A DNA stretch of 35,990 bases. Origin: Candidatus Pacearchaeota archaeon. GTDB taxonomy: Archaea; Nanobdellota; Nanobdellia; Pacearchaeales; GW2011-AR1. A program made the position numbers and the translations under genes. The notes beneath the pieces were generated by a model. It was not told the DNA's origin. It did not search any database and was given only the letters and a program-made list of their open reading frames with translations. Of the stretch, positions 7,221 to 15,314 are shown piece by piece. Position 1 is the first letter of the stretch. Every line of letters begins with the position of its first letter. The DNA is taken from positions 1 to 35,990 of the forward strand of contig JAGVXH010000007.1 of the NCBI GenBank assembly GCA_018303845.1, given 5' to 3'.

Positions 7221-8579
7221 ATGAAAAATATCTTTTTAATCTTTGCAGCAATATTTTTTTTAGCTCAAGCCTCAGCAATTCAAATAACACCAGAATATCC
7301 AACCAATATAATAGTCCGGGATTTTGATAATTCAATTCCACTAACACTAGAAATCACAAATGCAACACCAGGAACCTACAACCTCTACACTCTAGCTGAC
7401 ATTAAAATAACTCCTTCTCAAACATTCGAAATAAATGAAGACCCATTCACAAAAACTTTCCAAATAGAGCCTAACTCAAATCTAAAGCTTGAAGGAAACT
7501 ACGCATTTACTTACACATTAAACCAACGAGGTGTAGAAAAATTCGAACAGAAAATCCTATTAAGACTTCTAAATTTAGAAGACATAATCGAAATCAGTTC
7601 GGAGTCCATTGACCCAGAATCTGGCCAAGTCTCATTTTATGTTAGAAATAAAGAACCAGTTAGGTTAAATAATATAACCGCAACATTCTCATCAATCCTT
7701 TTCGACGTAACAACAACTTTTGATTTAGGGCCAAATGAGAAATTTACAATTCCAGTAAACGTAGAGCCTTCTCTACTTGCAAAAACTTCCGCCGGAGTCT
7801 ATATAATAAAATCAGAATTCCAAACAGACAAGGGACGAAAGTCAATAGAAGGAACTTTGTACCTTGGTGAGAAAAAGGGAATCACATCTCTCGAAGACAA
7901 ATCGGGATTATTAATTAAAACTGAGACTATAACAAAAGTAAATGCAGGAAACGTTCAAGAAAGCGTCCAAATAAAAATCACCAAAAATATTTTCTCAAGA
8001 CTTTTCACATCTTTTAATATTGAACCAACATTCACAAAAAGAACAGGAACAACAGTTGAGTACCTTTGGACAAAAGATAAGCTTCTCCCAGCAGAATCTT
8101 ATACAGTGAAGGCAAAAACAAATTATGTTCTACCTTTCCTAGTGTTTGTCGTATTAATTCTAGTAATCGTTGGTTATAAAAGATTTTATGAAACAAAACT
8201 AGAAATAAGAAAATCAGTAACGCCAGTAAAGACAAAGGGTGGAGAGTTTGCATTGAAAGTAACTCTTTCGTTAAAAACACGACAAGAGATTCAAAACGTA
8301 ACACTTATGGACAAAATCCCAAGCATAGTAAAAATATACAAAAAATTTGGAATCGTAACGCCAAGCAAGGTAGACGCGGAGTCAAGAAGAATCCATTGGA
8401 ATTTAGGAGATTTAGAAGCAGGGGAAGAAAGAACATTAAATTATATTGTATATTCAAAAGTTGGAATTGTTGGGAAATTTTCTCTACCAAGAGCGCTAGC
8501 AGTTTTTGAGAGTGGCGGCAACATCCATGAAATAGATTCAAACAATGTTTTCTTTATGAACGAACAGGCAAACAATTAA
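7221..8579 (+). CDS. Secreted/membrane-anchored protein with DUF11-like C-terminal domain
   Basis: A 452-residue protein with a signal peptide (about residues 1-19, hydrophobic core then ASA), a beta-rich region (20-300), one strong membrane helix (about 303-321, YVLPFLVFVVLILVIVGY) and a C-terminal beta domain (about 330-450). The last part, with VTLMDKIPSIVKIY, WNLGDLEAGEERTLNYIVYSK and HEIDSNNVFF, resembles DUF11/archaeal surface-protein beta domains. Unusually, that domain lies after the helix and so on the opposite side of the membrane. The TATA box (about 7191-7200) is centred 25 bp before the ATG. Probably part of the envelope; exact role unknown. Confidence 0.7.
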   Translation: MKNIFLIFAAIFFLAQASAIQITPEYPTNIIVRDFDNSIPLTLEITNATPGTYNLYTLADIKITPSQTFEINEDPFTKTFQIEPNSNLKLEGNYAFTYTLNQRGVEKFEQKILLRLLNLEDIIEISSESIDPESGQVSFYVRNKEPVRLNNITATFSSILFDVTTTFDLGPNEKFTIPVNVEPSLLAKTSAGVYIIKSEFQTDKGRKSIEGTLYLGEKKGITSLEDKSGLLIKTETITKVNAGNVQESVQIKITKNIFSRLFTSFNIEPTFTKRTGTTVEYLWTKDKLLPAESYTVKAKTNYVLPFLVFVVLILVIVGYKRFYETKLEIRKSVTPVKTKGGEFALKVTLSLKTRQEIQNVTLMDKIPSIVKIYKKFGIVTPSKVDAESRRIHWNLGDLEAGEERTLNYIVYSKVGIVGKFSLPRALAVFESGGNIHEIDSNNVFFMNEQANN

Positions 8580-8603
8580 TAACCAAATTTTCGAGTTTCT
8601 TAA

Positions 8604-9629
8604 ATGGAAAAAATACAAGCAAAATTAAAATATAAAACTGAGGACTTCATAGTGGAAGAAGTCCAAGAAGAATGGACCTGTAAAATATCGCAACCCTTTG
8701 TCCCGTCAAAAATTAAAGTAGATACAAGCGAAAGAGATTTTCTCTGGTGTGAAATGGAAAAAAAAGATATTGACCATTTTGCAGCAATTAAGGCGATAGC
8801 AGACAGTATCGGCAAAAACGTACAGGCGATAGGCTACGCTGGGACCAAAGACAAGGTCGCTCACACATCCCAAAGAATTTCAATAGAAAAACCAAGCATA
8901 GAAAAAATAGAAGCATTCTCTCATCCAAACATTATCCTAAAAAATTTCAAATGGAACAAGCGAAAAATAAAAATAGGTTATCTAGACGGCAATCATTTCA
9001 AAATCACGCTTAGAGATATCAACAAAAAAGACGCAATAAAAATTTCATCCCAAATAAGAAAGAAAACCTTCTTCCCAAACTACTTCGGTCCACAAAGATT
9101 TGGCATAAACCAAAGCAACATAAAAATAGGAAAAGCAATCATAAAAAGAAATTTTGACAAAGCGCTTCAACTAATTCAAGAAGATAACCCATACACAAAT
9201 AACATAAAGAATCTAAAAAATATTCCAAGAAAAAATCTCCTTATGTATGTAAATGCAGTCCAGTCAATCATCTTCAATGATATAGTCGCCCAAGCCTTAG
9301 AAGAAAACTTAAACCTCGAAGACAAAGGTCAGCAAAGCGGAATCTTAGCGGGTTACAAAACAAGATTTTCAAATGGAACATTAGGACAAATAGAACGAAA
9401 TGTTTTGAGCCAACACGGACTAGAATTAGCAGACTTCGACATCCAAGAAATTCCATATCTCAGGATGAAAGGTTCCTTCAGAAAAGCTATAACAAAAATT
9501 GAAGACCTAAAAGTAGAAACTGAAGACGATGAAGAGTTTATTGGTTCTAAAAAGATAATCCTAGAATTTACACTTCCCTCAGGTGTCTACGCAACAACAT
9601 TTTTAGAAAACTTTTTCATATTTTCTTAA
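8604..9629 (+). CDS. truD: tRNA pseudouridine synthase D (TruD)
   Basis: A 341-residue TruD-family enzyme, which converts U13 of tRNAs to pseudouridine. The family signature GYAGTKDKVAHTSQ is at residues 77-90 with the catalytic Asp at 83. NYFGPQRFG is at 159-167 and MYVNAVQSIIFNDI near 213-226. Length equals bacterial TruD and is shorter than many archaeal members, so the inserted domain is reduced. It starts 24 bp after the preceding stop; a TATA-like TTAATAA overlaps that stop. It could also be co-transcribed with the upstream gene. Confidence 0.95.
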   Translation: MEKIQAKLKYKTEDFIVEEVQEEWTCKISQPFVPSKIKVDTSERDFLWCEMEKKDIDHFAAIKAIADSIGKNVQAIGYAGTKDKVAHTSQRISIEKPSIEKIEAFSHPNIILKNFKWNKRKIKIGYLDGNHFKITLRDINKKDAIKISSQIRKKTFFPNYFGPQRFGINQSNIKIGKAIIKRNFDKALQLIQEDNPYTNNIKNLKNIPRKNLLMYVNAVQSIIFNDIVAQALEENLNLEDKGQQSGILAGYKTRFSNGTLGQIERNVLSQHGLELADFDIQEIPYLRMKGSFRKAITKIEDLKVETEDDEEFIGSKKIILEFTLPSGVYATTFLENFFIFS

Positions 9630-9667
9630 TCATCAATATTTAAATACTCAGTTTAAGTCAATAACCG

Positions 9668-10237
9668 ATGGCATTCGATTACGCAAATTACCTAATACTT
9701 CCTCTCTTAATTTTCCTAGCAAGAGTAGCCGACGTGAGCATTGGAACAGTCAGACTAATTTTCGTCTCGAAAGGTTTCAAGATTCTTTCCCCAATTCTCG
9801 GGTTTTTCGAAGTTCTAATCTACATAATAACAGTGACAAAAATATTATCCGACATGACAAATCCATGGCTTTATATCGTATACGCATTAGGTTACGCGAC
9901 AGGAAATTATGTGGGAATGTATATCGAAGAAAAACTTTCTATAGGAAAAGTAATGATAAGAATAATTACACAGAAAGATTCTAAGCAACTAATAGCAAAA
10001 TTGAAAGAAAAAAATTATAATTTAACTATAGTGAATGCAACAGGAAAAAGGGGAAAAGTAAAATTAATATTTTCAGTGATAGACAAAAAAGAACTAAAGA
10101 AAGTAATTGGAATAATAAATGCGACAAATCCAAAATCATTTTATTCAATAGAAGATGTGAGATACGCGCAAGACAACAATTTACTTTATGACAAAACATT
10201 TTCAGAAAGGTCAAAATATAGCTTGAAGAGGAGATAA
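9668..10237 (+). CDS. UPF0316 family membrane protein (DUF5698 plus DUF2179-like)
   Basis: A 189-residue protein with three N-terminal membrane helices (about residues 8-30, 38-58 and 66-84), then a soluble alpha/beta domain (about 95-180). The stretches LARVADVSIGTVRLIFVSKG, GFFEVLIYIITV and GYATGNYVGMYIEEKL match the UPF0316 family. In bacteria the soluble part is the DUF2179 domain, suspected to bind a nucleotide ligand; function is unproven. A TATA box ATATTTAAATAC (9636-9647) is centred 26 bp upstream of the ATG. Confidence 0.85.
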   Translation: MAFDYANYLILPLLIFLARVADVSIGTVRLIFVSKGFKILSPILGFFEVLIYIITVTKILSDMTNPWLYIVYALGYATGNYVGMYIEEKLSIGKVMIRIITQKDSKQLIAKLKEKNYNLTIVNATGKRGKVKLIFSVIDKKELKKVIGIINATNPKSFYSIEDVRYAQDNNLLYDKTFSERSKYSLKRR

Positions 10238-10287
10238 CTTCTTCCATTCACATAAACATTATAAATACCCTAATCTTAAGAAAATCA

Positions 10288-10761
10288 ATGGAATCCTCCA
10301 TAAAAACAGGCATTGCATTTGGTATGACATCTGGCGTCATCACAACGCTAGGAGTCATAATTGGATTAAGCGCAGCAACAAATCTTCGTCTAGCAGTAAT
10401 CGGCGGAATCTTAACCATTGCAATCTCCGACGCATTCTCTGACGCTTTAGGCATCCATATCTCACAAGAATCCTCAAAGCGAAACAATCACAAACAAATC
10501 TGGGAGGCAACCATCTCAACCTTCCTAGCAAAACTAATTGTCGCCCTAACTTTCTTATTGCCAATCCTATTCTTTCCATTGGAAGTTGCAATCAAAATAA
10601 ATTTGGCATGGGGCCTAATCCTCATAGTAATATTCAATTATTATTTAGCAAAATCCAGAAACGAATCCCCATCAAAAACCATAGCTGAACATCTCGGGGT
10701 AGCAATCTTAGTAATTATAATAACCTATTACGTCGGAAAACTTATCTCAATATATTTCTAA
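10288..10761 (+). CDS. VIT/CCC1-like iron or manganese transporter, short form
   Basis: A 157-residue membrane protein resembling the VIT1/CCC1 family, which moves Fe2+ or Mn2+. GIAFGMTSGVITTLGVIIGL and the acidic helix AISDAFSDALGIHISQES recall the first helices of the family, including the metal-binding acidic residues. Four or five helices are seen. The cytoplasmic metal-binding insert of eukaryotic VIT proteins is missing. A TATA box ATTATAAATAC (10257-10267) is centred 26 bp upstream. It converges on purM with only 5 bp between the stops. Confidence 0.75.
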   Translation: MESSIKTGIAFGMTSGVITTLGVIIGLSAATNLRLAVIGGILTIAISDAFSDALGIHISQESSKRNNHKQIWEATISTFLAKLIVALTFLLPILFFPLEVAIKINLAWGLILIVIFNYYLAKSRNESPSKTIAEHLGVAILVIIITYYVGKLISIYF

Positions 10762-10766
10762 TCTTG

Positions 10767-11924
10767 TCATTCAAAAATCAATTCCTTTTCCCCGCCAACG
10801 CCACGACTCAAAATCCGAATCCCTTTTTTCTTAACTACCTTCCCACAAATCTGCGCATCAATTCCAAATTTCTTCGCCTCTAAAATCACCTTCTCAGGTT
10901 CTGGACTAATCACCAGCAATCCTTGTCCCATATTCCAAGTTCTATAAGCTTCCTTGGCATCAACATTTCCAACCTTCTGACAATACTTCATAATCTTACA
11001 AGGCTCAAATAAATTATCTAAATCCGCACCAAATCCACTAGCCCTCAAAACCCTTCCAAGTTTCCCCGGAACTCCGCCTCCAGTGATATGAGAAACCCCA
11101 TTTATTTTACAGCTACCCTTCGTCTTAAATCCGCCATGCATACTAACAACCGCCCTCGAATAAATCTTAGAAGGAACTAAAACCAAATCACCCAACTTCT
11201 CGCCATCCAATTCAAAATCATGCCACTCACTCCCGTGCACACTCTCCAAAATTTTCCTAACTAAACTGAGTCCATTCGACCGAAATCCATTTTCCCGAAA
11301 AGCCACAATATGATCCCCGACACAAACTTCTTTCCCAGTAAACAATTTATCTTTACGCCCAAACCAAATGAGCGCACTACTCCAACTATACTTAAAATTG
11401 CCATGTCCTCCAACAGCACTCCCAAGTTCCGCCAGCTCCCCATTAACAATAGCAACATTAGCATCCTTAGCAGCCTCGACATAACCCTTAGCCAATTCTT
11501 TCAACATTTTAATATTCCCCCCCAAAGAATTAACATCCAAAACACTTCCAACCAAAACAGGCTCAGCCCCTCTCACGATCGCGTCGTCACAAACCATCGC
11601 CAACAAATCAAAAGCAATACTATCATGCCTATTCATCCTCTGCGCAATTTCAACCTTCGTCCCGACCCCATCAAACCCTATAGACATAAAACTTCCTTCA
11701 GGCAAATTCGAAACATCAACACATCTAATCCCACTAAAATCATCAAAAGGAACTATCACCTCCCCAATATTCCCATCCCTATTCTCCCAAGTCTTCTTAG
11801 CGGCCTCATACAAAATCTTAGAAGCCTCGTCTCCAGTCTCAATATCAACTCCAGAACTCGCATAATTCAAACTCTCTTTAACATCCCCACAAGCTTTATC
11901 CGAACAAACTTCAATTCGCCCCAT
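10767..11924 (-). CDS. purM: Phosphoribosylformylglycinamidine cyclo-ligase (AIR synthase, PurM-like)
   Basis: A 385-residue PurM-superfamily enzyme; PurM closes the imidazole ring of AIR in purine synthesis using ATP. Visible motifs are YASSGVDIETGDEAS near the N-terminus, MSIGFDGVGTKVEIAQ, CDDAIVRGAEPVLV, the Gly-rich HITGGGVPGKLGRVL and the C-terminal WNMGQGLLVIS. I chose ATG 11924 because the TATA box TTTTAAA (11947-11953) is centred 26 bp upstream; the frame extends five codons further. No other purine gene is in the window. A specialised AIRS-related enzyme is a possible alternative. Confidence 0.85.
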   Translation of the reverse strand: MGRIEVCSDKACGDVKESLNYASSGVDIETGDEASKILYEAAKKTWENRDGNIGEVIVPFDDFSGIRCVDVSNLPEGSFMSIGFDGVGTKVEIAQRMNRHDSIAFDLLAMVCDDAIVRGAEPVLVGSVLDVNSLGGNIKMLKELAKGYVEAAKDANVAIVNGELAELGSAVGGHGNFKYSWSSALIWFGRKDKLFTGKEVCVGDHIVAFRENGFRSNGLSLVRKILESVHGSEWHDFELDGEKLGDLVLVPSKIYSRAVVSMHGGFKTKGSCKINGVSHITGGGVPGKLGRVLRASGFGADLDNLFEPCKIMKYCQKVGNVDAKEAYRTWNMGQGLLVISPEPEKVILEAKKFGIDAQICGKVVKKKGIRILSRGVGGEKELIFE

Positions 11925-11946
11925 ATCCCAAGAAGACACTCAATAG

Positions 11947-11953
11947 TTTTAAA
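11947..11953 (-). promoter_or_regulatory. TATA box of purM
   Basis: TTTAAAA-type box on the minus strand, centred 26 bp before ATG 11924. It lies in the short gap between purM and tRNA-Tyr. Confidence 0.6.
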
Positions 11954-11970
11954 CATTATTATAATCAATA

Positions 11971-12041
11971 TCTCCCCACCCAGAATCGAACTGGGACACA
12001 TCGGGTTACAGCCGACTGCTCTACCACTGAGCTACAGGGAG
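11971..12041 (-). tRNA. tRNA-Tyr (GTA)
   Basis: Cloverleaf on the minus strand. The acceptor is CTCCCTG/TGGGGAG (C1-G72, the archaeal tRNA-Tyr identity pair), with discriminator A. The D stem is GCTC/GAGC. The anticodon stem is GTCGG/CCGAT with loop CTGTAAC, anticodon GTA. The T stem is CCCAG/CTGGG with loop TTCGATT. The elbow is canonical (G19, C56). No intron and no encoded CCA. A TATA box CTTTATAAAT (about 12064-12073) lies about 28 bp upstream. Confidence 0.95.
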
Positions 12042-12083
12042 AATACCCATCAAACCCCAAATCGCTTTATAAATTTTTAGATG

Positions 12084-12533
12084 TCACTTCCTAGCCTTCA
12101 AAACAATTCGCGAAATCTCCTTTCGCCCCTCGTCACTAAACTCACTTTCCAAAACCCCACTCAAAATATCGTCCTCATCTTCCATATGTTTCCGAACAAC
12201 ATCAACAAAAACCCTCATATCATCCGCCAAAGCCTTCCGAACTTGGGCATCACTCCCCGAATTAATCGCATCCCCAATTCTTTTAACATGCTCTCTCAAA
12301 TCCTTATGCTCTAAGAGAATCGCCTCAATCGGAATCTCAAAACCTTCACTCTTCATAACTGCAAAAAGTTCCTCTTCCAATTTCTCATGCGCCTCCCAAA
12401 GCTCGCAAATCTTCCAAAAAGTATGCACCAAATTAGAATAATTAATCATATCACTAGCAATAATAAAGTCCAACTCAGACAATTCCATTTCTATTCTTTC
12501 ATGCTCATCCCCTAAAATAACAATCGCATTCAT
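12084..12533 (-). CDS. Hemerythrin-like (HHE) protein
   Basis: A 149-residue four-helix protein of the hemerythrin/HHE cation-binding superfamily, which holds a non-haem di-iron site for O2, NO or redox sensing. Candidate ligands in order are His11 (DEHERIE), His49 and Glu53 (WEAHEKLEEELF), His76 (LLEHKDLREH) and His116 with acidic residues at 118-122 (RKHMEDEDD). All canonical positions are present. No extra domain is attached. A TATA box (about 12553-12563) is centred 26 bp before the ATG. Possible roles are oxygen or iron handling; the exact ligand cannot be read. Confidence 0.9.
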   Translation of the reverse strand: MNAIVILGDEHERIEMELSELDFIIASDMINYSNLVHTFWKICELWEAHEKLEEELFAVMKSEGFEIPIEAILLEHKDLREHVKRIGDAINSGSDAQVRKALADDMRVFVDVVRKHMEDEDDILSGVLESEFSDEGRKEISRIVLKARK

Positions 12534-12666
12534 AACAAACTAAAAGTATCCATATATTTATACTTTGGCAAATACTGTAATTAAAATGATAAAAACTTAA
12601 AAGTTAAAATAAATTATTAAAAAATAGTATCTAAAAAGATATAAATCAAAAAATAGACTTCTAATT

Positions 12667-13233
12667 ATGAATATAGGATTTGACTTCGATGGAGTATTCT
12701 CAGATTGTGGACAGCTAAAAAGTGAATGGGCAAAAAAACTTCATGGACTAAATATCCCAGCTGAGAAATTTAAAAAAGAATTAATAATTGAAACAGGAAC
12801 TTTAACGCTAAGTCAATATGGATATCTGCAAAAACAAATATATGAGACAAGAGAAATCGGCCTAACAATGTCTCCGGTAGAAGGAGCTTTCGAAATATCA
12901 TCTAGGCTCCAAATGGAAGGACACAACTTAAGCATCATAACATCTCGTGGAGAGTCGGCATCAGAAATAGCAAGAGAATGGATGAGGCTAAAAAAATCAT
13001 ATATACCCATAGTAGGAATCGGAGGCGGAATAAGCAAAGCAGAAGCATGTAAGGGTTTAGATGTATACATGGACGATGACATGGGCAAACTTATAGAAAT
13101 AGGCGAGATAGTGCCAAATAAATATCTATTTTCGTGGGGATATAACAGCCATATTAAGCTTCCAGAATCCATAGGCAAAAGAGTAGAATCCTGGCAACAT
13201 TTTTACAAAGAAATTTCAGCTCTAAACAAATAA
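12667..13233 (+). CDS. HAD-superfamily phosphatase, 5'-nucleotidase-like
   Basis: A 188-residue HAD hydrolase. Motif I is DFDGV (nucleophile Asp6, acid Asp8), motif II SIITSRG (Thr92/Ser93), motif III the Lys in GISKAEA (124), and motif IV DVYMDDD (132-138). The compact form with MDDD resembles the NT5C/5'(3')-deoxyribonucleotidase group, so a nucleotide monophosphatase is plausible. A TATA box ATATAAATC (about 12638-12646) is centred 25 bp upstream. It converges with the MBL-fold gene across a palindrome that may end both transcripts. Confidence 0.8.
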   Translation: MNIGFDFDGVFSDCGQLKSEWAKKLHGLNIPAEKFKKELIIETGTLTLSQYGYLQKQIYETREIGLTMSPVEGAFEISSRLQMEGHNLSIITSRGESASEIAREWMRLKKSYIPIVGIGGGISKAEACKGLDVYMDDDMGKLIEIGEIVPNKYLFSWGYNSHIKLPESIGKRVESWQHFYKEISALNK

Positions 13234-13263
13234 AAACTTATCTCAACAAGCCCCACCATCCAC

Positions 13264-13276
13264 CAGCGAAGCGTCC
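13264..13276. repeat. CAGCGAAGCGTCC repeat, copy 1
   Basis: Thirteen bases identical to 19478-19490. The core GCGAAGC (13266-13272) is the sequence of the well-known, unusually stable DNA mini-hairpin. It sits in a C-rich stretch of CCCACC-like words between two convergent gene ends. Confidence 0.6.
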
Positions 13277-13290
13277 CACCTCCCACTCCC

Positions 13291-13310
13291 CAAAACGACT
13301 AGTCGTTTTG
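13291..13310. terminator. 20-bp perfect palindrome over the MBL gene stop codon
   Basis: CAAAACGACTAGTCGTTTTG is its own reverse complement, and the TAG stop of the MBL-fold gene (13299-13301) is at its centre. It lies between two convergent genes and could form a hairpin in either RNA, so a bidirectional terminator or 3'-end stabiliser is plausible. A protein-binding site is the alternative. No T-tract follows. Confidence 0.5.
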
Positions 13311-13904
13311 CGCGTCTTCCCAATACCCATGCCCAGGACAAAGCCCAAGTCCCTTATCGATAACCAACCTTCGAAGCGCATGAACGCTTTCCTCCATCTT
13401 ATCAGGAATAGAATTCGGCAAATCAATCCTTCCTTCTATCCCTCCGCCAAAAATCGTATCCCCACTAAACAACAACTTCCGCTTCTCATCCAAAAAAGCA
13501 ACACTTCCTCTTGTGTGCCCAGGACACTTAATAATCTTCAAACCAAAACCACTCCCCTTAAGCCTCTTCGCCTTCTCCCTCAAAATCTTATCAACTTTAT
13601 CATTCGCATAAAAATGAAAACCTCGAGCATTCTCCACATAATCCTGCAACTCTTCGCCACTCGCAAAAACCTTAGCATTGGGAAACAAGTCCAGTCCACC
13701 CAAATGATCATAATGCAAATGCGTAAGCAATACAATATTAATCTCGCTCAACCCAACAACCTTAGAAATTTCTCTTCCCAACTCATCTCTATCCATCGGG
13801 TCCCCAGCATCAATCAAAACCCATTCCTCAGGATTTTTAATCAAATAAACAGAACCCTTCCCCTTAAACTTCCAAACATCATCTCGAATTTTTGTAATTT
13901 TCAT
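13299..13904 (-). CDS. MBL-fold metallo-hydrolase
   Basis: A 201-residue metallo-beta-lactamase-fold hydrolase. The metal-binding motif THLHYDHLGG gives His62, His64, Asp66 and His67. Further ligands are His130 (CPGHTRGS), Asp149 (FSGDTIF) and His192 (CPGHG). This is the glyoxalase II-like or quorum-lactonase-like layout, but substrate cannot be assigned. ATG 13904 is chosen because MKITKIRDDVWKF is a typical start and a TATA-like ATTTAAAT (about 13928-13936) lies 27 bp upstream. It ends in the palindrome at 13291-13310. Confidence 0.9.
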   Translation of the reverse strand: MKITKIRDDVWKFKGKGSVYLIKNPEEWVLIDAGDPMDRDELGREISKVVGLSEINIVLLTHLHYDHLGGLDLFPNAKVFASGEELQDYVENARGFHFYANDKVDKILREKAKRLKGSGFGLKIIKCPGHTRGSVAFLDEKRKLLFSGDTIFGGGIEGRIDLPNSIPDKMEESVHALRRLVIDKGLGLCPGHGYWEDAQND

Positions 13905-13915
13905 AATTAATAAAA

Positions 13916-13936
13916 CCTTTAAACCCATTTAAATTT
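13916..13936. promoter_or_regulatory. Compact bidirectional promoter between MBL and radical SAM genes
   Basis: Only 40 bp separate the two divergent ATGs. CTTTAAAC (centre about 13920) is 25 bp before the rightward ATG at 13945. ATTTAAATT (centre about 13931) is 27 bp before the leftward ATG at 13904. The two boxes are about 11 bp apart, so pre-initiation complexes probably exclude each other and the two genes could be expressed alternately. Confidence 0.55.
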
Positions 13937-13944
13937 TTCTAAGA

Positions 13945-15039
13945 ATGCACTATCACATCATATTAACAGAAAAATGCAATCTTCAATGCAAATACTGCTA
14001 CGGAAAATCCATGGAAGAGTTCGACAACGGGTTGCAAGACAAATTCAACTACGACCTAGAAACTCCCATAGACAGCCAAGTCAAAGCAGAACAACTTAAA
14101 TCCTTCCTAAAATCAGAAGACACCTTAATCTTCTACGGCGGAGAGCCCCTAACAAAAGCCGACCAAATAAAAGAAATAATAGATAAAATAAAAATAAAAG
14201 CATTCCGTATTCAAACAAATGGTCTTCTAATAAAAACCCTGCCAATTAAATATTGGAACAAAATCACAAAAATATTAATCTCAATAGATGGGACGGAAGA
14301 AAGAACTGACACGAATAGAGGAAAAGGAATTCATAAAAAAGTATTAGAAAATATGGCCTGGTTAAGAGAAAATAATTACAAAGGAGAAATAGTCGCAAGA
14401 ATGACATTAAGTCAGCCAGACATTTACGACCAAGTTCTTTATCTTCTTGAAACAAAACTCTTCAACTCAATTCACTGGCAACTAGACGCCGAATTCTACA
14501 AGTTCGATTACAATAAAGAACAATTCACAAAATTCAAAGATGAATATAATATTCAAATAACAAAGCTCTTAGATTATTGGGTAGAGCAAATACAAAAAGG
14601 AAAAGTCATAAAACTTTATCCATTCCTCGGAATATTCGATACAATTTACCACAATAAAACCTCCTTACTTCCATGCGGTTCTGGCCACGCAAACTTTACC
14701 ATAAATACCAAAGGTGATCTCTCAGCTTGTCCAATAATAAATTCCGCAAAAAATTTCTACTGTGGGAGCCTCAAAGAAGGAATAACAAAAAACATTCACG
14801 CCGACGGCTGGTGCAAAAATTGCGACTACTTAAAAATTTGCGGAGGACGATGCCTATATTCAAACAAAGCCCAACTCTGGCCAAAAGAAGGTCATGATAT
14901 GGTATGCCAAACTATAATTCACCTAATTAAAGGAATCCAAAAAAGAATTCCAAGAATACAAGAAGCAATAAGTCAAAACAAAGTTTCAACAAAAGATTTC
15001 AACTACGAAAAATACTTCGGTCCAGAAATCATCCCATAA
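13945..15039 (+). CDS. Radical SAM/SPASM-domain protein, putative peptide-modifying enzyme
   Basis: A 364-residue radical SAM protein. The 4Fe-4S motif C11-x3-C15-x2-C18 (TEKCNLQCKYCYG) binds the cluster that cleaves SAM, and YGGEPL is the GGE motif. The C-terminal third carries SPASM/twitch-type cysteines (LPCGSG, SACP, WCKNCDYLKICGGRCLYS, MVCQT). The N-terminus MHYHIILTEKCNLQCKYCYG resembles the archaeal AF_0577-type subfamily annotated as putative peptide-modifying. No candidate precursor peptide is evident next to it. The last 23 bases recur twice downstream (15113 and 15262). Confidence 0.85.
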   Translation: MHYHIILTEKCNLQCKYCYGKSMEEFDNGLQDKFNYDLETPIDSQVKAEQLKSFLKSEDTLIFYGGEPLTKADQIKEIIDKIKIKAFRIQTNGLLIKTLPIKYWNKITKILISIDGTEERTDTNRGKGIHKKVLENMAWLRENNYKGEIVARMTLSQPDIYDQVLYLLETKLFNSIHWQLDAEFYKFDYNKEQFTKFKDEYNIQITKLLDYWVEQIQKGKVIKLYPFLGIFDTIYHNKTSLLPCGSGHANFTINTKGDLSACPIINSAKNFYCGSLKEGITKNIHADGWCKNCDYLKICGGRCLYSNKAQLWPKEGHDMVCQTIIHLIKGIQKRIPRIQEAISQNKVSTKDFNYEKYFGPEIIP

Positions 15040-15297
15040 AATAGCAAAACTCGCCAAGTCGGGCAAAGCCCTCTACTTTCTAATATCTAAAATCTATCCT
15101 CTCGCAAAGCGTGGTCCAGAGATCATCCCATAAAACATCTAATCCCTACTTTCTAAAATCTACTCTATTCTACGCGGGCGCAGCTCTCCTAATCTCTAAC
15201 TTCTAATCCCTAATTTCTCGCGCAGCGCCTAATATCTAAAATCTATCCTCTCGCAAAGCGTGGTCCAGAAATTATCCCCTAAAAATAAAAAAATAAA
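15040..15297. repeat. Mosaic intergenic repeat region after the radical SAM gene
   Basis: About 260 bp without a gene. It contains two direct 56-bp repeats (15080-15135 and 15229-15284, about 3 mismatches), each ending in a copy of the radical SAM gene's 3' end (GGTCCAGA, then ATC ATCCCATAA-like). There are mini-hairpins GGGC-AAA-GCCC (15061-15071), CGC-AAA-GCG (15103-15111 and 15252-15260), GC-GCA-GC (15178-15184) and CGC-GCA-GCG (15219-15227). Words of the CTAATCT/CTAATCC type fill the rest. A run of A bases (15281-15307) closes it. Confidence 0.8.
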
Positions 15298-15314
15298 AAA
15301 AATAAAAAAACGTT

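Noticed and set aside
11310-12080. 256-residue plus-strand frame over purM and tRNA-Tyr
   Set aside because: Asn/Ile/Pro-rich antisense shadow; it also runs through tRNA-Tyr.
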